From the NCBI RefSeq assembly GCF_010015445.1, contig NC_053112.1, positions 35,843,665 through 35,907,664 of the forward strand: 64,000 nt of DNA, in the 5' to 3' direction. Both the position numbers and the translations under genes were made by a program. The notes under the pieces are model-generated. The model saw only the letters and a program-made list of their open reading frames with translations, was not told where the DNA came from and did not search any database. Positions 28,301 to 39,143 of this stretch are shown here, one piece after another. The DNA comes from Perca fluviatilis (lineage: Eukaryota > Chordata > Actinopteri > Perciformes > Percidae). Position 1 is the stretch's first letter. Every line of letters starts with the position of its first letter.

Positions 28301-30458
28301 GACGTAGTCCATCAAAGGGAGGTTTCTCTCTGGATGACATTAACCTGTCATCCACAAAGTGCCCTCAGCATGTCTGGCACATCTGCAACATCACCCGCCT
28401 GCTGGCCACCACACCAGCAGGAGGTAAACTCTACAGCCCTCGCTTTCTGTCACCAGCAGGTTACTCCTTCCAGGTAAATGCCTTTTAAGTGTTTGATTCT
28501 CTCATTCTTGAAGAAATCTAAAGCTTTTACACACCTGCTGTGTATAGTTATGGTTGCTAAGCTATGATTGGACAATTGCTTATCTGGGGAGGCATTTAGA
28601 ATGGTCAATTCACTTACATTACCATCACATCCTTGCATAGTATTTCATACTACTCTGTGATCTGTAGGTCGGTGTGTACCTAAACGGAACAAGGGACAGT
28701 CCAGGGCAAATGGCCGCCTACTTCCACCTGACCTCAGGTCCCAACGACCACAAGCTCAAGTGGCCGTGTCCGTGGCAGCAGGCAACTATGGCCCTGATAG
28801 ATCAGCAGTCTGACATCAGACAGCAAATGAACATGCACCGAATGGTCACCACTGACCCTGACAAGAAGTCCTCTGATGGTAAGAGATGGGGGATAACTTG
28901 TATTAAGTGTAGCACGCCTCACGCCGCCACTCATTTTGTCCTTTAATAGCAGTGATTCCCAACCAGGGGTACATGTACTTCTGCAGTTACTAGGGGCTAT
29001 GTGGAAAGATTGTAGAGTAGCTCAACTAATTTGAAAAAAATAGAAATGATGTTTTGATTGGAAGAATATATCTACAAATTAACATGAAGTCAACTAAATG
29101 CCTGAACACTACATGTTGCAGTTATGTAAGGCCAGTTACACACTGACTGTGTGGCGTGAGCGTGGCGTGGCGTGTCAGCTGAGTGGCGTGGCCGTTTATA
29201 TTTCGGCTCCCGTGTTAACAGATTAGAGCTCTGAAATAGAACCAACGCCAATTTTTCACGCGACACGCAAGCGTGTTGGAAGCGTTTCCAGGAAAAATAG
29301 AATAGAAAAATATGTTTATATGTTGTTTAGACACAAATACATATTAATAAATGAAATGTTGATGTTTGAAAGTCTCTAGGTTTTGATATAAATGCAGATA
29401 TAAATGTAATATAAAAAAAAATGTATTTTCTAATATTGCACCTGTCAATACAGACCGAGATATTCTGTAGCCTGTTTTGCCGTCAATACCGCCGACGTTG
29501 TCTTTGCTGTAATCAAATCAGTATATATTTATGTTTAACATGGTATTTCATTTTATCAATGGGAAACATACATGTGTCCAGACAAGGCTAGCAGCAGCAG
29601 CGCCGCGTCAGACACGTTTCTGGTGTGTGGTTGGGAACCACTGCATTTTACAATGAATTGTTGCTTTGTTCGTCAGACAGAGAATGACAGTTCCCCTGTT
29701 TCTCCCAGGCACTGAGTACTACTGGGACAATCCCAGGAAGGTGGGAAGTAAAGTGACTGTGTCTGATGGCAGCTATTACTATCGAGGCCCAAGCATGGGA
29801 ACAAGTGCCTTCATCACTCACCGCAGACTAAAGAGCAGAAACTTCATCAAAGGAGAAGATGCCTTCTTTGTTTTCAGTCTGGAAGGTGTGGAGCCATTCA
29901 GACGTGACAGCTGTATTGTACTGTATATCTAAGATCAACCTGTCTCTGAAAGGTCACGGTTGTTCTTCTACTTGTCCTCAGATATATCTGATCTGCAGCT
30001 ATCTCAGCCTCTTCCCCGCTCGGCTGTCCATGCTGACGCCAGTCTGATGATGAAGGCTGTAGACCAAGGGGCTCGGCAGGGAGCTGCTGATAACTCCATG
30101 CTGGTCACAGCTGTGGCAGGGTCAGTGGCAGCAATCATGTTGGTGGTTTCCATGGTGATCGTAGGGAACGCCTGGAGGATGAGGATGAGGAGAAGAAAGC
30201 AGGAGAGCGACAAGATGGTGATCATACAGGACATGTTTGGATTCATGGAAGCCAATGTGAGTTAAACATCAGGGTCAACAGTATTTCACATCATTGCCAT
30301 TTAGGTTAGCGATAGTTTACCGTTCCTCATTTGTTCTTATGCATCTAAAGCAAACTGTTGTGTTCTTAGTTTGTGTTTGAAGAATCTGTACTAAATATGT
30401 CTCTATTTCATTACAGGAGCACCAGAACAACTGTCACTACTCCATGATGTCCGGATGA
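18137..30458 (+). CDS. mep1b: Meprin beta-like astacin metalloprotease, complete, 15 exons
   Basis: Membrane-anchored zinc endopeptidase; meprins act at epithelial surfaces. Exons: 18137-18178, 18332-18359, 19538-19588, 19681-19724, 19887-19965, 20071-20188, 22346-22524, 24015-24233, 25954-26103, 27128-27343, 28217-28473, 28668-28878, 29709-29885, 29982-30256, 30417-30458. All junctions are GT/AG and the sum is 2088 nt = 695 codons plus TGA. Residues 1-14 begin a signal peptide; the propeptide has an aspartate-switch region LLEGDID (Asp50); the mature start is probably after Arg59 ([11 protein letters not shown]). The zinc site is H150-E-F-L-H154-A-L-G-F-W-H160-E and the Met-turn is SVMHY (205-209). 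MAM spans about 258-425 and MATH about 430-590. A hydrophobic helix at about 630-652 is followed by RMRMRRRK and a short tail. DISDL after MATH and the overall match favour meprin beta. The EGF-like module of mammalian meprins is absent. An AATAAA lies at 30565-30570. Confidence 0.93.
19728..19782. repeat. AT microsatellite touching the exon 4 donor of meprin A
   Basis: The run starts three bases after the splice-site GT (GAA|GTAAATATAT). In copy B the donor is GTAAGC and the AT run starts later. Confidence 0.9.
20840..22253 (+). mobile_element. GC-rich 'TCGGGCTCGGG' element, copy 4, in meprin intron 6
   Basis: Left end AAGGCATGGATACCCGACCC, followed by short tandem CCCGACGGGT units; right end GGACAGAAAAATTCGGCCCG..CCGGACTCTA. 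Contains an 84-bp GT run (21051-21134) and a nested 670-bp element (21341-22010). It lies beyond the part of intron 6 visible in copy B. Confidence 0.75.
21341..22010 (+). mobile_element. 670-bp element with 8-bp target duplication (CATTGACATA..CACCCCCTTG)
   Basis: Flanked by GTTGCCCC at 21333-21340 and again at 22011-22018. The uninterrupted host sequence TTGTTGCCCCGTGTGC is present in copies 1 and 3 of the outer element (about 11788 and 17738), so both the boundary and the 8-bp duplication are proven internally. Terminal inverted repeats are minimal. Eight-base duplications are typical of hAT transposition. Related copies are at 47769-48320 and 49831-50498. Confidence 0.85.
22540..23480. 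repeat. Dispersed repeat in meprin intron 7
   Basis: The ends carry ATTCGAATATTT and ATATTCGAATATATTCGAG motifs, and the interior is GC-richer (22740-22960). This looks like an old element, but no clean terminal repeat or target duplication could be fixed. The 22650-22970 frame is not a gene. 23500-24000 is ordinary intron. Confidence 0.4.
24525..25510. mobile_element. Non-autonomous hAT element in meprin intron 8
   Basis: Ends TAGGGCTGCACGAT and ATTGTGCAGCCCTA are inverted repeats. Flanks GTTCTAAT (24517-24524) and GCTCTAAT (25511-25518) form an 8-bp target duplication with one mismatch. It contains a LINE 3' tail (24718-25010, TTCAATTCAATTTTATTTAT), a run of related ~15-base GCAGGGTTCAGCAGGA-type units (25040-25200) and an AT microsatellite (25312-25350). 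Confidence 0.75.
26243..26320. repeat. Perfect 35-bp-stem hairpin in meprin intron 9
   Basis: 26243-26277 (begins CATTTGAATTTTTGG) is the exact reverse complement of 26286-26320, with an 8-base loop (TGTAGCCT). About 140 bp downstream of exon 9. It could be a foldback element or a young inverted duplication. Confidence 0.85.
26321..26960. repeat. Dispersed repeat-like stretch in meprin intron 9
   Basis: Contains GTGTCCAAGATCCGGTGC, GGCACCGGTGCCTTAA and AACGTTAGC motifs reminiscent of a fish DNA element. No ends or target duplication were resolved and there is no coding potential. Confidence 0.3.
27538..28181 (+). mobile_element. Harbinger-like element with a Myb/SANT-like fragment, meprin intron 10
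   Basis: Ends TAGTCCCTTTCTGACC and GGTCAGAAAGAGACTA are inverted repeats. Inside, 27871-28056 is an open frame starting [19 protein letters not shown], the start of a Myb/SANT-like DNA-binding domain of the kind encoded by the second gene of PIF/Harbinger transposons. It loses similarity after about 40 residues. The target duplication is ambiguous (CTA or TA). Confidence 0.65.
28950..29643. mobile_element. hAT-like non-autonomous element, meprin intron 12
   Basis: Ends CAGTGATTCCCAACCA and TGGTTGGGAACCACTG are inverted repeats of the CAGTGGTTC type typical of hAT/Charlie elements. A clear 8-bp duplication was not found. The interior has a nested palindromic part (GGCGTGAGCGTGGCGTGG near 29150). 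Confidence 0.65.
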
Positions 30459-30564
30459 AAGGAAACAATCACCAGGAGAGCACATTGCTAAATGATCTAC
30501 TTAATCAGATTCTCAAGTATAATATATAATCTGAATTCTGAATCTGTATTAAAAATTTGTTAGA

Positions 30565-30570
30565 AATAAA
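30565..30570 (+). terminator. Polyadenylation signal of meprin A
   Basis: Canonical AATAAA about 107 bases after the stop codon, the first such hexamer in the 3' region. Confidence 0.65.
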
Positions 30571-30634
30571 ATATCTCACAGCATGCATGTTCAAACCATT
30601 TGTCCACAGCAACCCTCCTTGTGCAATGCCCTTA

Positions 30635-30710
30635 TGGGACAGTTGTGTCCTAATGGTTAGAGAATTGAGCTTGTGACTGGGAGGTAGAAGGTTCAGTCCC
30701 CAGACCGACA
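30635..30710 (+). repeat. tRNA-derived SINE fragment
   Basis: TGTCCTAATGGTTAGAG resembles a pol III A box and GGTTCAGTCCCC a B box, spaced as in a tRNA gene head. It matches the head of common fish SINEs. It is too diverged to fold as a real tRNA. Confidence 0.6.
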
Positions 30711-31420
30711 GGATGAAATCTGATACCCTGTTTACACATACATGGTTATTTTGAAAAACTGAGACATTTCCCTTTGTTTGTGCCCTTCGTTTACACACAA
30801 ACGGAGAATTCTCCTCTGAAAACGATTCTTTCTAAAAACTCTGGCCAGATTGGAGATTTTGGAAAACTTTGTTTGCACAAATCATATATCCATGGCCTCT
30901 ATAACCCTTGTTAATTTAACATTGCAATGGAGTCAAATTACCAAAGACTATAACATATCAACCTATTATGCATCATGTTATTCAACTATTTTCACTCTTA
31001 AATGAAGTCTCTCCTGATTGAACTGCCATTACATCATATTCAACGCGACACCAACATGGTGTGTTCTCTCACTGGATCCTTTTATCAGCAACCAAACAGC
31101 ACTTCATCAATTAACCTCGGTGGGGTTGAATCTGGTTTAAATAAATAAGAAAATTGCAGTGACTATTGACGGTAGCATGGATATTTAAATGGCAGGTTTG
31201 TGCAGGATGTCCCGTGTCGGGCTAGTGATGATTCTCTCCCTGACCAATCAGTGGTCGGCAGTGTTTTAGCTCCACCTTAGTGTCGGCTCAAAAAGCCACA
31301 AGCATTGCTTCATTGACAGCCGTTGTTTAACATCCTCGGTATTTATGGACGAAAGCACAGGGTAACAGTTTTTCAAATCGCTGATATGCCCATATTGTTT
31401 ACTTTATCCACATAAATTAT
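30711..31420. other. Gene-free stretch
   Basis: No coding exon or recognisable element was seen. The sequence is AT-rich and unique-looking. Confidence 0.4.
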
Positions 31421-31423
31421 ATA

Positions 31424-31830
31424 CAGTATCACACAAAAGTGAGTACACCCCTCACATTTTAGCAATTATTTCATTATATCTTTTAATCGGACAACACTGA
31501 AGAAATTACACTTTGCTACAATGTAAAGTATTAAGTGTACAGCTTGTATAACAGTGTAAATGTGCTGTCCCCTCAAAATAACTCAACACACAGCCATTAA
31601 TGTCTAAACTGCTGGCAACAAAAGTGAGTACACCCCTATGTTAAATTCCCATAGAGGCAGGCAGATTTTTATTTTTAAAGGCCAGTTATTTCATTAATCC
31701 AGGATACTATGCATCCTGATAAAGTTCCCTTGGCCTTTGGAATTAAAATAGCCCCACATCATCACATACCCTTCACCATACCTACAGATTGGCATGGTTT
31801 TATGTCGGTTAGCCTAATAGCTGGTTTGAT
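31424..31830 (+). mobile_element. Tc1-like transposon end (relic)
   Basis: Begins CAGTATCACACAAAAGTGAG right after a TA and repeats AAAAGTGAGTACACCCC at 31620, a pattern I recognise from Tc1/mariner element ends in fish. The transposase part is missing. Confidence 0.6.
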
Positions 31831-31844
31831 TTGGTTTGATTTGC

Positions 31845-31950
31845 TGGGATGCTGGCACCAGCATCCCAGCATCCCATGCTGGTGACCAGCAGGATGCTGG
31901 GATGCTGGTGAGGGGATGCTAGTCACCAGCACCCACTCACCAGCTGATCA
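31845..31950. repeat. CCAGCATCCC / GGGATGCTGG inverted and tandem repeat
   Basis: Short CAGCATCCCAGCATCC units face GGATGCTGGGATGCTGG units. It can fold on itself; no coding role is seen. Confidence 0.6.
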
Positions 31951-32592
31951 CAAGCAGATTGAGGATGTTATTGTTCACCAGCCTGGACAACCACATTGAA
32001 TTTTTTGTGTGATGATAAGGCAGAGCACATGAAAAAATTATAATATACAATTGTAATATTTTAACAATAGTATTGTTATATATATTTAAGTATAATAACA
32101 GAAACAACATGAATATTCAATAAAAAGGTGAGGTTTAATGTTCATTTAATAAATAAAAAAAAAAATCTGTTAAATATTTAACAATAACAACAACTCTAAC
32201 GATTTCATTTAATAAAAAAGTGATTACTATTTTCCAAAACAACTCTAACAATTTCATTTAACAAAATAACAATAATAAATAACTGAATATTTGACAAAAG
32301 CAATAACAAATCTCAAGTTAAAAAAAATATTCATTTAATAAATAATTTAATAAATAAAATAATAAATAAATGATTCAAATTCTACAAAAAAATAACAGTA
32401 ATGGTTCCCTAACTATGTACATTTAATAAATAGAAATAATAAATAACTGATTAATTAACAATAAATTTAAAATAAATGAATGAATGTGGTGACATTTTTC
32501 AGGAACACAGGACGAGATGTGATACATCCATTGAGTGCAAGCGCGTACCACGAGAATGTACTTGACCTTGGCAGTTTAATTGACCCAGTGTT

Positions 32593-32652
32593 TTCAGGTG
32601 GGCACCCTCCCTTGATGGGAGGGTGCCCATCAAGGGAGGGTGCCCACCTGAA
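32593..32652. repeat. Perfect 27-bp-stem hairpin
   Basis: 32593-32619 (core CAGGTGGGCACCCTCCC) pairs exactly with 32626-32652 around a 6-base loop AGGGTG. GC-rich, isolated in AT-rich surroundings. The frames over it (32467-32727 and 32480-32896) are not convincing genes. Confidence 0.85.
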
Positions 32653-32659
32653 TGACATG

Positions 32660-34405
32660 ATTATGACTCTCCGTAGTCGGATTTCTCCAAATTGTATCTG
32701 CCAAAAATCCCAAACTAAAATAATCAAAGTATATCATACAGCATACAAAAGTCAGAAACACTACAGTTTTTTACGATTGCTTACTCTTAACACAGTTACC
32801 ACAACATCCGTCTGTGTAGGCTATACAATTAACACATTTATTGCTGCTTTGACACAAAATGCATTCAGTTCACAAATAACAGTACAAAAACTTTAAATAA
32901 ATCAACTTATATTTAACTTATTTTACACACAAGCTCAACCAAGACCAAAACAATGGATTTTACTGCCAAATTTACAAATGCTTTCTCACTGTATGTCAGA
33001 ACAGATAACAGCATGTTCTAAACATAACTTATAGGCTAAAGTAAAAGTGAACAGCTGTTCATATTGTAAATTGTAACACAAATGTATCCCCTGCATTTTA
33101 TACATTATTAAGAAACAGCTGACTGAAATTTTGCAAATAGATCAATCACAACTGATTCCCATCTAGGAAACACACTCAGGGGTTACGTAAGGTGCTTTCA
33201 ATCTCATGACCATAAGGTAGTACATACAGTAAAAGTGGTGGTGGCAATGTATAAATATATTGTAAACAGAATAAATACTTTACCTCGTCTGCTTTTGGAG
33301 CTGGTTCCACAGTCATCTCACTGCCAGACTCTGCAACTATAGCATAATGTAAGATAATCAACAGCTGCACATAATAATAATAATAATAAATTGAATTTTT
33401 ATAGCACTTTTCAGGGACTCAAAGTCACTTTAGACTTAGCCTAAATTCACCCACTTTCATCGGAGTCTCTATATAGAATTCTAAGAATTGCTCCTGTATA
33501 TAAGCCAATTTAGAAATAAAAAACTTATTCTCTTATAAAGCCTAGAACAAGAAACATCTATAAAGTGGCTCAGTCCTACGTATAGCATACTATACAGTTA
33601 ACCTTAACAGTAGTTCTCAAGTGAACACTTGATTAATGACAACTATGGTCAGATCAGGTGTAAACCAGATCCAAGGATTTATCTTCAATTCATGTCAGCT
33701 TTGTCCTTGTAAATGGCAATGTTGATGATTTCTATTTTGTTACATAGCTGCCTAGATATTTTTTGTTTTTGTTGCACTTACTTTGTATGGTCTTTTTTGG
33801 GCTCAGGGATACAGGGTCTTTGACAGAGAGAAAACAAGCATATTACAAATATGAGAGATGATACAAAAAATAAAGATTATGCATGGCACACCTAGTTCTA
33901 AGATCACAGCTGATGTGTTCTAAGAAGTCTATGTTTCCCCGATCCTATTCTGACCAATGTGCTGGCATTTGAATATGCATATAGCTTCCGTTCCTGGAAT
34001 TATAATGTCATCATTTTGTTTTATTTCCTGGTTTCTATTAGGGATCATTTTTGTCAGCTTGTGATGTCAAAGAGCTGAGTGGAGATGTTGACCCCTCACA
34101 CTGGATCCCTAAGGAAAAGGCTTGTACCCCTAGCTGACCAAGTTTTTTTTTTAACCTTTATTTATTCAGGGGAGGTTCACTGAGAGGCAGCCTCTCTTTT
34201 GCAGGAATGACCTGTCACATTCACACAGTTCCACATTCATACCTGGAAGCTGCTCAGTACAACCACAGTGTGACCTGCTGGCCACTGAGCAGCTCCACTG
34301 GAGCGTTGTTTTTTTTTTAGGTTAAGGGCCTTGCTCAAGGGCACCTCAGTGGTGGTGATGAGGGAGGGACAAGCGCTGCTCTTTCACTTTCCTCACCCAG
34401 ATTTG
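32660..34405. other. Gene-free stretch with LINE/SINE-like tails
   Basis: 33370-33440 (AATTGAATTTTTATAGCAC) resembles a LINE 3' tail. 34140-34400 (TTCAGGGGAGGTTCACTGAG, AAGGGCACCTCAGTGG) is a dispersed repeat common in fish. A possible tiny minus-strand exon at 33345-33286, with AG acceptor and GT donor, has no recognisable product. Confidence 0.35.
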
Positions 34406-34582
34406 ACTGCGGTCACGCCATCTGTGCTTCGGAGAAGCGTGGTCACGCCATCTATGCTTAAAAATATATTGCGCGTCTACACGACGTTGCGTGGTAGGCT
34501 CAAGGTGTATGCGCTTTGTGTCGGCAGACTTTAAAAAAAATATTCATAATAAAATAAATAAAATCAAATTGTTTTCTGCAAA

Positions 34583-37252
34583 CTCCATCCATCCATCTTC
34601 GTCCGCTTATCCGGTGACGGGTCGTGGGGGGAGCAGCTCCAGCATGGGACCCCAAACTTCCCTTTCCCGAGCCACATTAACCAGCTCCGACTGGGGGATC
34701 CCGAGGCGTTCCCAGGCCAGGTTGGAGATATAATCCCTCCACCTAGTCCTGGGTCTTCCCCGAGGCCTCCTCCCAGCTGGACGTGCCTGGAACACCTCCC
34801 TAGGGAGGCGCCCAGGGGGCATCCTTACCAGATGTCCGAACTACCTCAACTGGCTCCTTTCGACGCAAAGGAGCAGCGGCTCTAGTCCGAGCTCCTCACG
34901 GATGACTGAGCTTCTCACCCTATCTCTAAGGGAGACGCCAGCCACCCTCCTGAGGAAACCCATTTCGGCCGCTTGTACCCTGGATCTCGTTCTTAGAGGT
35001 GCTGATCCTCATCCCAGCCGCTTCACACTCGGCTGCGAACCGATCCAGTGAGTGCTGAAGGTCACAGGCCGATGATGCCATCAGGACCACATCATCTGCA
35101 AAGAGCAGCGATGAGATCCCCAGCCCACCGAACTGCAACCCCTCCCCACCCCGACTACACCTTGATATCCTGTCCATAAATATTACAACAGGATTGGTGA
35201 CAAAGCGCAGCCCTGGCGGAGGCCAACCCTCACCTGAAATGAGCCCGACTTACTGCCGAGAACCCGGACACAGCTCTCACTTTGGTCGTACAGAGATTGG
35301 ATGGCCCTGAGTAGAGACCCCCTCACCCCATACTCCCGCAGCACCTCCCACAGTATCTCCCGGGGGACCCGATCATACACCTTTTCCAGATCCACAAAAC
35401 ACATGTAGACCGGTTGGGCATACTCCCAGGCCCCCTCCAGGATCCTTGCGAGAGTAAAGAGCTGGTCCGTTGTTCCACGACCAGGACGGAAGCCGCATTG
35501 TTCCTCTTCAACCCGAGGTTCGACTATCAGCCGAACCCTCCTTTCCAGCACCAGACTTTACCAGAGAGGCTGAGAAGTGTGATTCCCCTGTAATTGGCAC
35601 ACACCCTCTGGTCCCCCTTTTTAAAAAGGGGAACCACCACCCCGGTCTGCCACTCCTTTGGCACTGACCCAGACTGACCCAGACTTCCACGCAATGTTGA
35701 AGAGGCGTGTCAACCAGGACAGCCCCTCCACACCCAGAGCCTTGAGCATTTCTGGATGGATCTCATCAATTACAGGGGCTTTGCCACTGTGGAGTGGTTT
35801 GACTACATCAGTGACTTCCGCCTGGGAAATTGACAACGATCCCACAACATCCTCCAGCTCTGCCTCTAACATAGAGGGCGTATTAGTCGGATTCAGGAGT
35901 TCCTCAAAGTGATCCTTCCACCGCCCTATTACCTCCTCCTTACTGTACACAGCTTGGATGGTTCTCCGCTTCCCCCTCCTGAGGTGGCGAACAGTTTTCC
36001 AGAAGCACCTTGGTGCCGACCGAAAGTCCTTCTCCATGTCTTCTCCAAATATCTCCTACACCCGCTGCTTTGCCTCTTTCATGGCAGAGGCTGCAGCCCT
36101 TCGGGCCCTTCGGTACCCTGCAACTGCCTCCGGAGTCCTCTGGGATAACATATCCCGGAAAGACTCCTTCAGTCGGACGGCTTCCCTGACCACTGGTGTC
36201 CACCACGGTGTTCGTGGGTTACCGCCCCTTGAGGCACCTAAGACCCTAAGACCACAGCTCCTCGCCGCAGCTTCAGCAATGGAAACTTTGAACATTGTCC
36301 ACTCAGGTTCAATGCCCCCAGCCTCCACAGGGATGCACGAAAAGCTCCGCCGGAGGTGTGAGTTGAAAGTCTGTCGGACAGGGGCCTCCTCCAGACGTTC
36401 CCAATTTACCCGCACTACCCGTTTGGGCTTACCAGGTCTGTCCAGAGTCTTCCCCACCCCTGACCCAACTCACCACCAGATGGTGATCGGTTGACACGCT
36501 CCCCCTCTCTTCACCCGAGTGTCCAAAACATACGGCCTCAGATCAGATGAAACGATTATAAAATCGATCATTGACCTTTGGCCTAGGATGCTCTGGTACC
36601 AAGTACACTTATGAGCATCCCTATGTTCAACATGGTGTTTGTTATAGACAATCCATGACTAGCAAAGAAGTCCAACAACAAACAACCACTCTGGTTTAGA
36701 TCAGGGAGGCCGTTCCTCCCAATCACGCCTCTCCATGTGTCTCCATCATTGCCCGCGCGCGGCCGCGTGAAGTCCCCCAGCAGAACAATGGAGTCCCCCA
36801 CTGGAGCCCCATGCAGGACTCCAGTCAAGGTCTCCAAGAAGGCGGCAAATACTCTGAACTCTTGTTTGGTGCATATGCACAAACAACAGTCAGAGTTTTC
36901 CCCCCCACAACCCGCAGGCGTAGGGAGGCGACCCTCTCGTCCACAGGGGTAAACTCCAACGTAGCGGCGCTCAGCCAGGGGCTTGTGAGTATCCCCACAC
37001 CCGCCCGGCGCCTCACACCCTGGGCAACTCCGGAGAAGAAAAGAGTCCAACCCCTATCCAGGAGTATGGTTCCAGAACCGAGACTGTGCGTAGAAGTCCG
37101 GCTCCTTCCCCCACAGAGAGGTGACGTTCCACATCCCCAGAGCCAGCGTCTGCTGCCCGGGTCTGGTCCGTCGAGGCCCCTGACCTTCACTGCCACCCAT
37201 GTGGCAGCGCACCCGACCCCAGCGGTTCCTCCCACAGGTGGTGGGCCCATGG
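34583..37252 (-). pseudogene. Rex3-type non-LTR retrotransposon, copy 1, broken
   Basis: Minus strand. Endonuclease pieces are at 37250-36825 and 37050-36583 ([33 protein letters not shown]); RT pieces follow: [14 protein letters not shown] and [17 protein letters not shown] (35551-35183), [13 protein letters not shown] (35177-34926), then [19 protein letters not shown]. The stretches GGTGACAAAGCGCAGCCCTG and ACCACCCCGGTCTGCCA correspond to the sites I remember for the standard Rex3 primers. The 3' end is a short GATG repeat (34586-34597), as in Rex3. Target duplication GTTTTCTGCAAA at 34571-34582 and 37253-37264. About 300 bp are missing relative to copy 2, plus frameshifts. Confidence 0.88.
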
Positions 37253-37740
37253 GTTTTCTGCAAAGTCCACCAGATTATTGTTCTACATCTCACAGACTAC
37301 CACTGTGGTAATTATTTAATAATGGCCTGCCAAAGTCCTATACTGTATACCTGGCTATACAGCGATATTTAATAAATTCATAAAAATTTCAAATCAAATT
37401 GTTTTCTGCAACTCCAACAGATTATTGTTCTTCATCTCATTGACTACCACTGTGGTGATTTTCATGTTGCTTTACTGTTTTATTATTTAATAATTGTTTG
37501 CCAAAGTCCTATACTGTATACCTGGCAATATAGCCATATTTAATAAATTCATAAGAAATTCAAATCAAATTGTTTTCTGCAAAGTCCACCAGATTATTGT
37601 TCTACATCTCATTGACTACCACTGTGGTGATTTTCATGTTTTTCTACTGTTTTAGTATTTAATAATTGCCTGCCAAAGTCATGACCAATACTGTTTGTAT
37701 ACATATACTGTATATTGCAAAAGCAATAAAGAAAACAATT
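37253..37740. repeat. Left tandem-repeat arm (~165-bp units)
   Basis: Units contain TTGTTTTCTGCAAAGTCCAC, GACTACCACTGTGGTGATTT and CTATACTGTATACCTGGC. About three units are visible, in inverted orientation to the right arm. Confidence 0.9.
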
Positions 37741-37897
37741 CACCAGCCAGAATTTCTTAACTTAATTTATTATTTAGAAAATATGGTAAAGGGAAATCAA
37801 TGGACTCCATGACTAACACTGACTAATACATGAACATGTATTTTGCAACATACTCCAAAGTACCTATGAACATTTATGTAAGATCATACATAATTAG

Positions 37898-38991
37898 TTT
37901 TGAAATTCGATTTCAAAAAAGCCTTTGACAGTGTGGATAGGGAAAGGCTGTGGAAACTGATGGCTCATTACGGGATCCCAGCAAAGATCATCAACATCAT
38001 AAGGAGCACCTACCAAGGGACGAGATGTAAAGTCCTCCATGAAGGATGTATATCTGAGGCATTTGAGGTCCTGACTGGTGTGCGGCAAGGGTGCCTGCTC
38101 TCACCCTTTCTTTTCCTTCTCTGCATAGACTGGGTGAGGAAAGAAACAACCAACAATAGACGAACCGGCATACAGTGGAGCTTGAATGAGCAGCTAGAAG
38201 ATCTCGATTTTGCTGATGATCTGGCACTATTGGCTCACACACACCAACAGATGCAGGAAAAATCTGGAAAACTGGAGGAAACAGCTGCTCTGCTCGGACT
38301 CAAAATAAACTCATCAAAAACTAAAGTATTGCGTATCAACAGCAAGAACAACACACCCATAACCATGGATCAAAATGCACTAGAGGATGTAAACAGCTTC
38401 ACATACCTTGGTAGCATCATTTCAGGGGAAGGTGGCACGGAGGACGATGTCCAAGCCAGGATCGGAAAAGCAAGGACAACATTCAACATGCTAAACAATA
38501 TTTGGAAGGCAAAAAACTTGAAGACCAAACTGCAAATCTTCAACTCAAAAGTAAAGACCCCTCTACTTTATGGCTCAGAAACCTGGAGAATTACCACCAC
38601 CATACTCAATAAGCTGCGGACCTTCACCAACCGGTGCCTCAGACGCCTCCTAGGAATATACTGGTCCAACACCATCTCTAACGCCAACCTGTGGGAACTC
38701 ACCAAACAAGACCCAATAGAAACGCAAATCCAGAGGAGGAAATGGAAGTGGATAGGGCACACACTCAGGAGAAAGAAATCAATCACTAAACAGGCGGTGA
38801 CGTGGAACCCACAGGGCAGGAGGAAGAGATGCAGACCGAGAACCACCTGGAGAAGAACCACAGAACAGGAGATGAAGAAAGAAGGGCTCACGTGGCAACA
38901 TCTGGAGCGGAAGGCCCAAGACCGGAGAGGATGGAAGAGCTTCGTCGATGGCCTATGTTCCTATGGGAATTTAAAGGCCTAAGTAGTAAGT
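37898..38991 (+). pseudogene. 5'-truncated RTE-like LINE fragment (RT and C-terminus)
   Basis: An uninterrupted frame to the stop at 38982 starts inside RT motif A (FDFKKAFDSVDRERLW), followed by GVRQGCLLSPFLF, DFADDLALLAHTHQQM, KVKTPLLYGSETWRITTT, RRWKWIGHTLRR-like RKWKWIGHTLRR and the C-terminal SFVDGLCSYG. The short AAGTAGTAAGTA tail and a 12-bp target duplication ATACATAATTAG (37886-37897 and 38992-39003) define the insertion. No in-frame stop has arisen, so it is fairly young. The first codon is not an ATG because the 5' part is missing. Confidence 0.85.
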
Positions 38992-39143
38992 ATACATAAT
39001 TAGTGCAGATTTCACAGTTCCACTCTTCTGCGGTGGTGTGTTTGTGTGGGACAGACACACACTTGGGGTGGTACCAATTATTGCAGTTGCTGCATTGCAC
39101 CATCACCTCTTTGTAGTGTGAGGTCTTGCAGATGCAGTGAACC
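38992..39143 (-). pseudogene. PHD-finger exon of a transposon gene
   Basis: On the minus strand an AG acceptor (CAAGTGTAG) is followed by VHCICKTSHYKEVMVQCSNC, then NNWYHPKCVSV, then EEWNCEICTNYV. Cysteines and histidine follow the C4-H-C3 PHD pattern (CIC, CSNC, H..C, CEIC). Removing the LINE insertion, the frame stops just after TNYV, so this is a C-terminal exon. PHD fingers at the end of transposon-encoded proteins are known, but the parent protein is not visible here. Confidence 0.7.

Noticed and set aside
30635..30710. Functional tRNA gene
   Set aside because: A- and B-box-like motifs exist but no acceptor stem pairing is visible; better explained as a SINE head.
33286..33370. Tiny minus-strand exon (ESGSEMTVEPAPKADE) with splice-like borders
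   Set aside because: Too short, unknown product and no partner exons found.
35958..36494. 178-codon plus-strand frame
   Set aside because: It is the antisense shadow of the Rex3 endonuclease/RT region.
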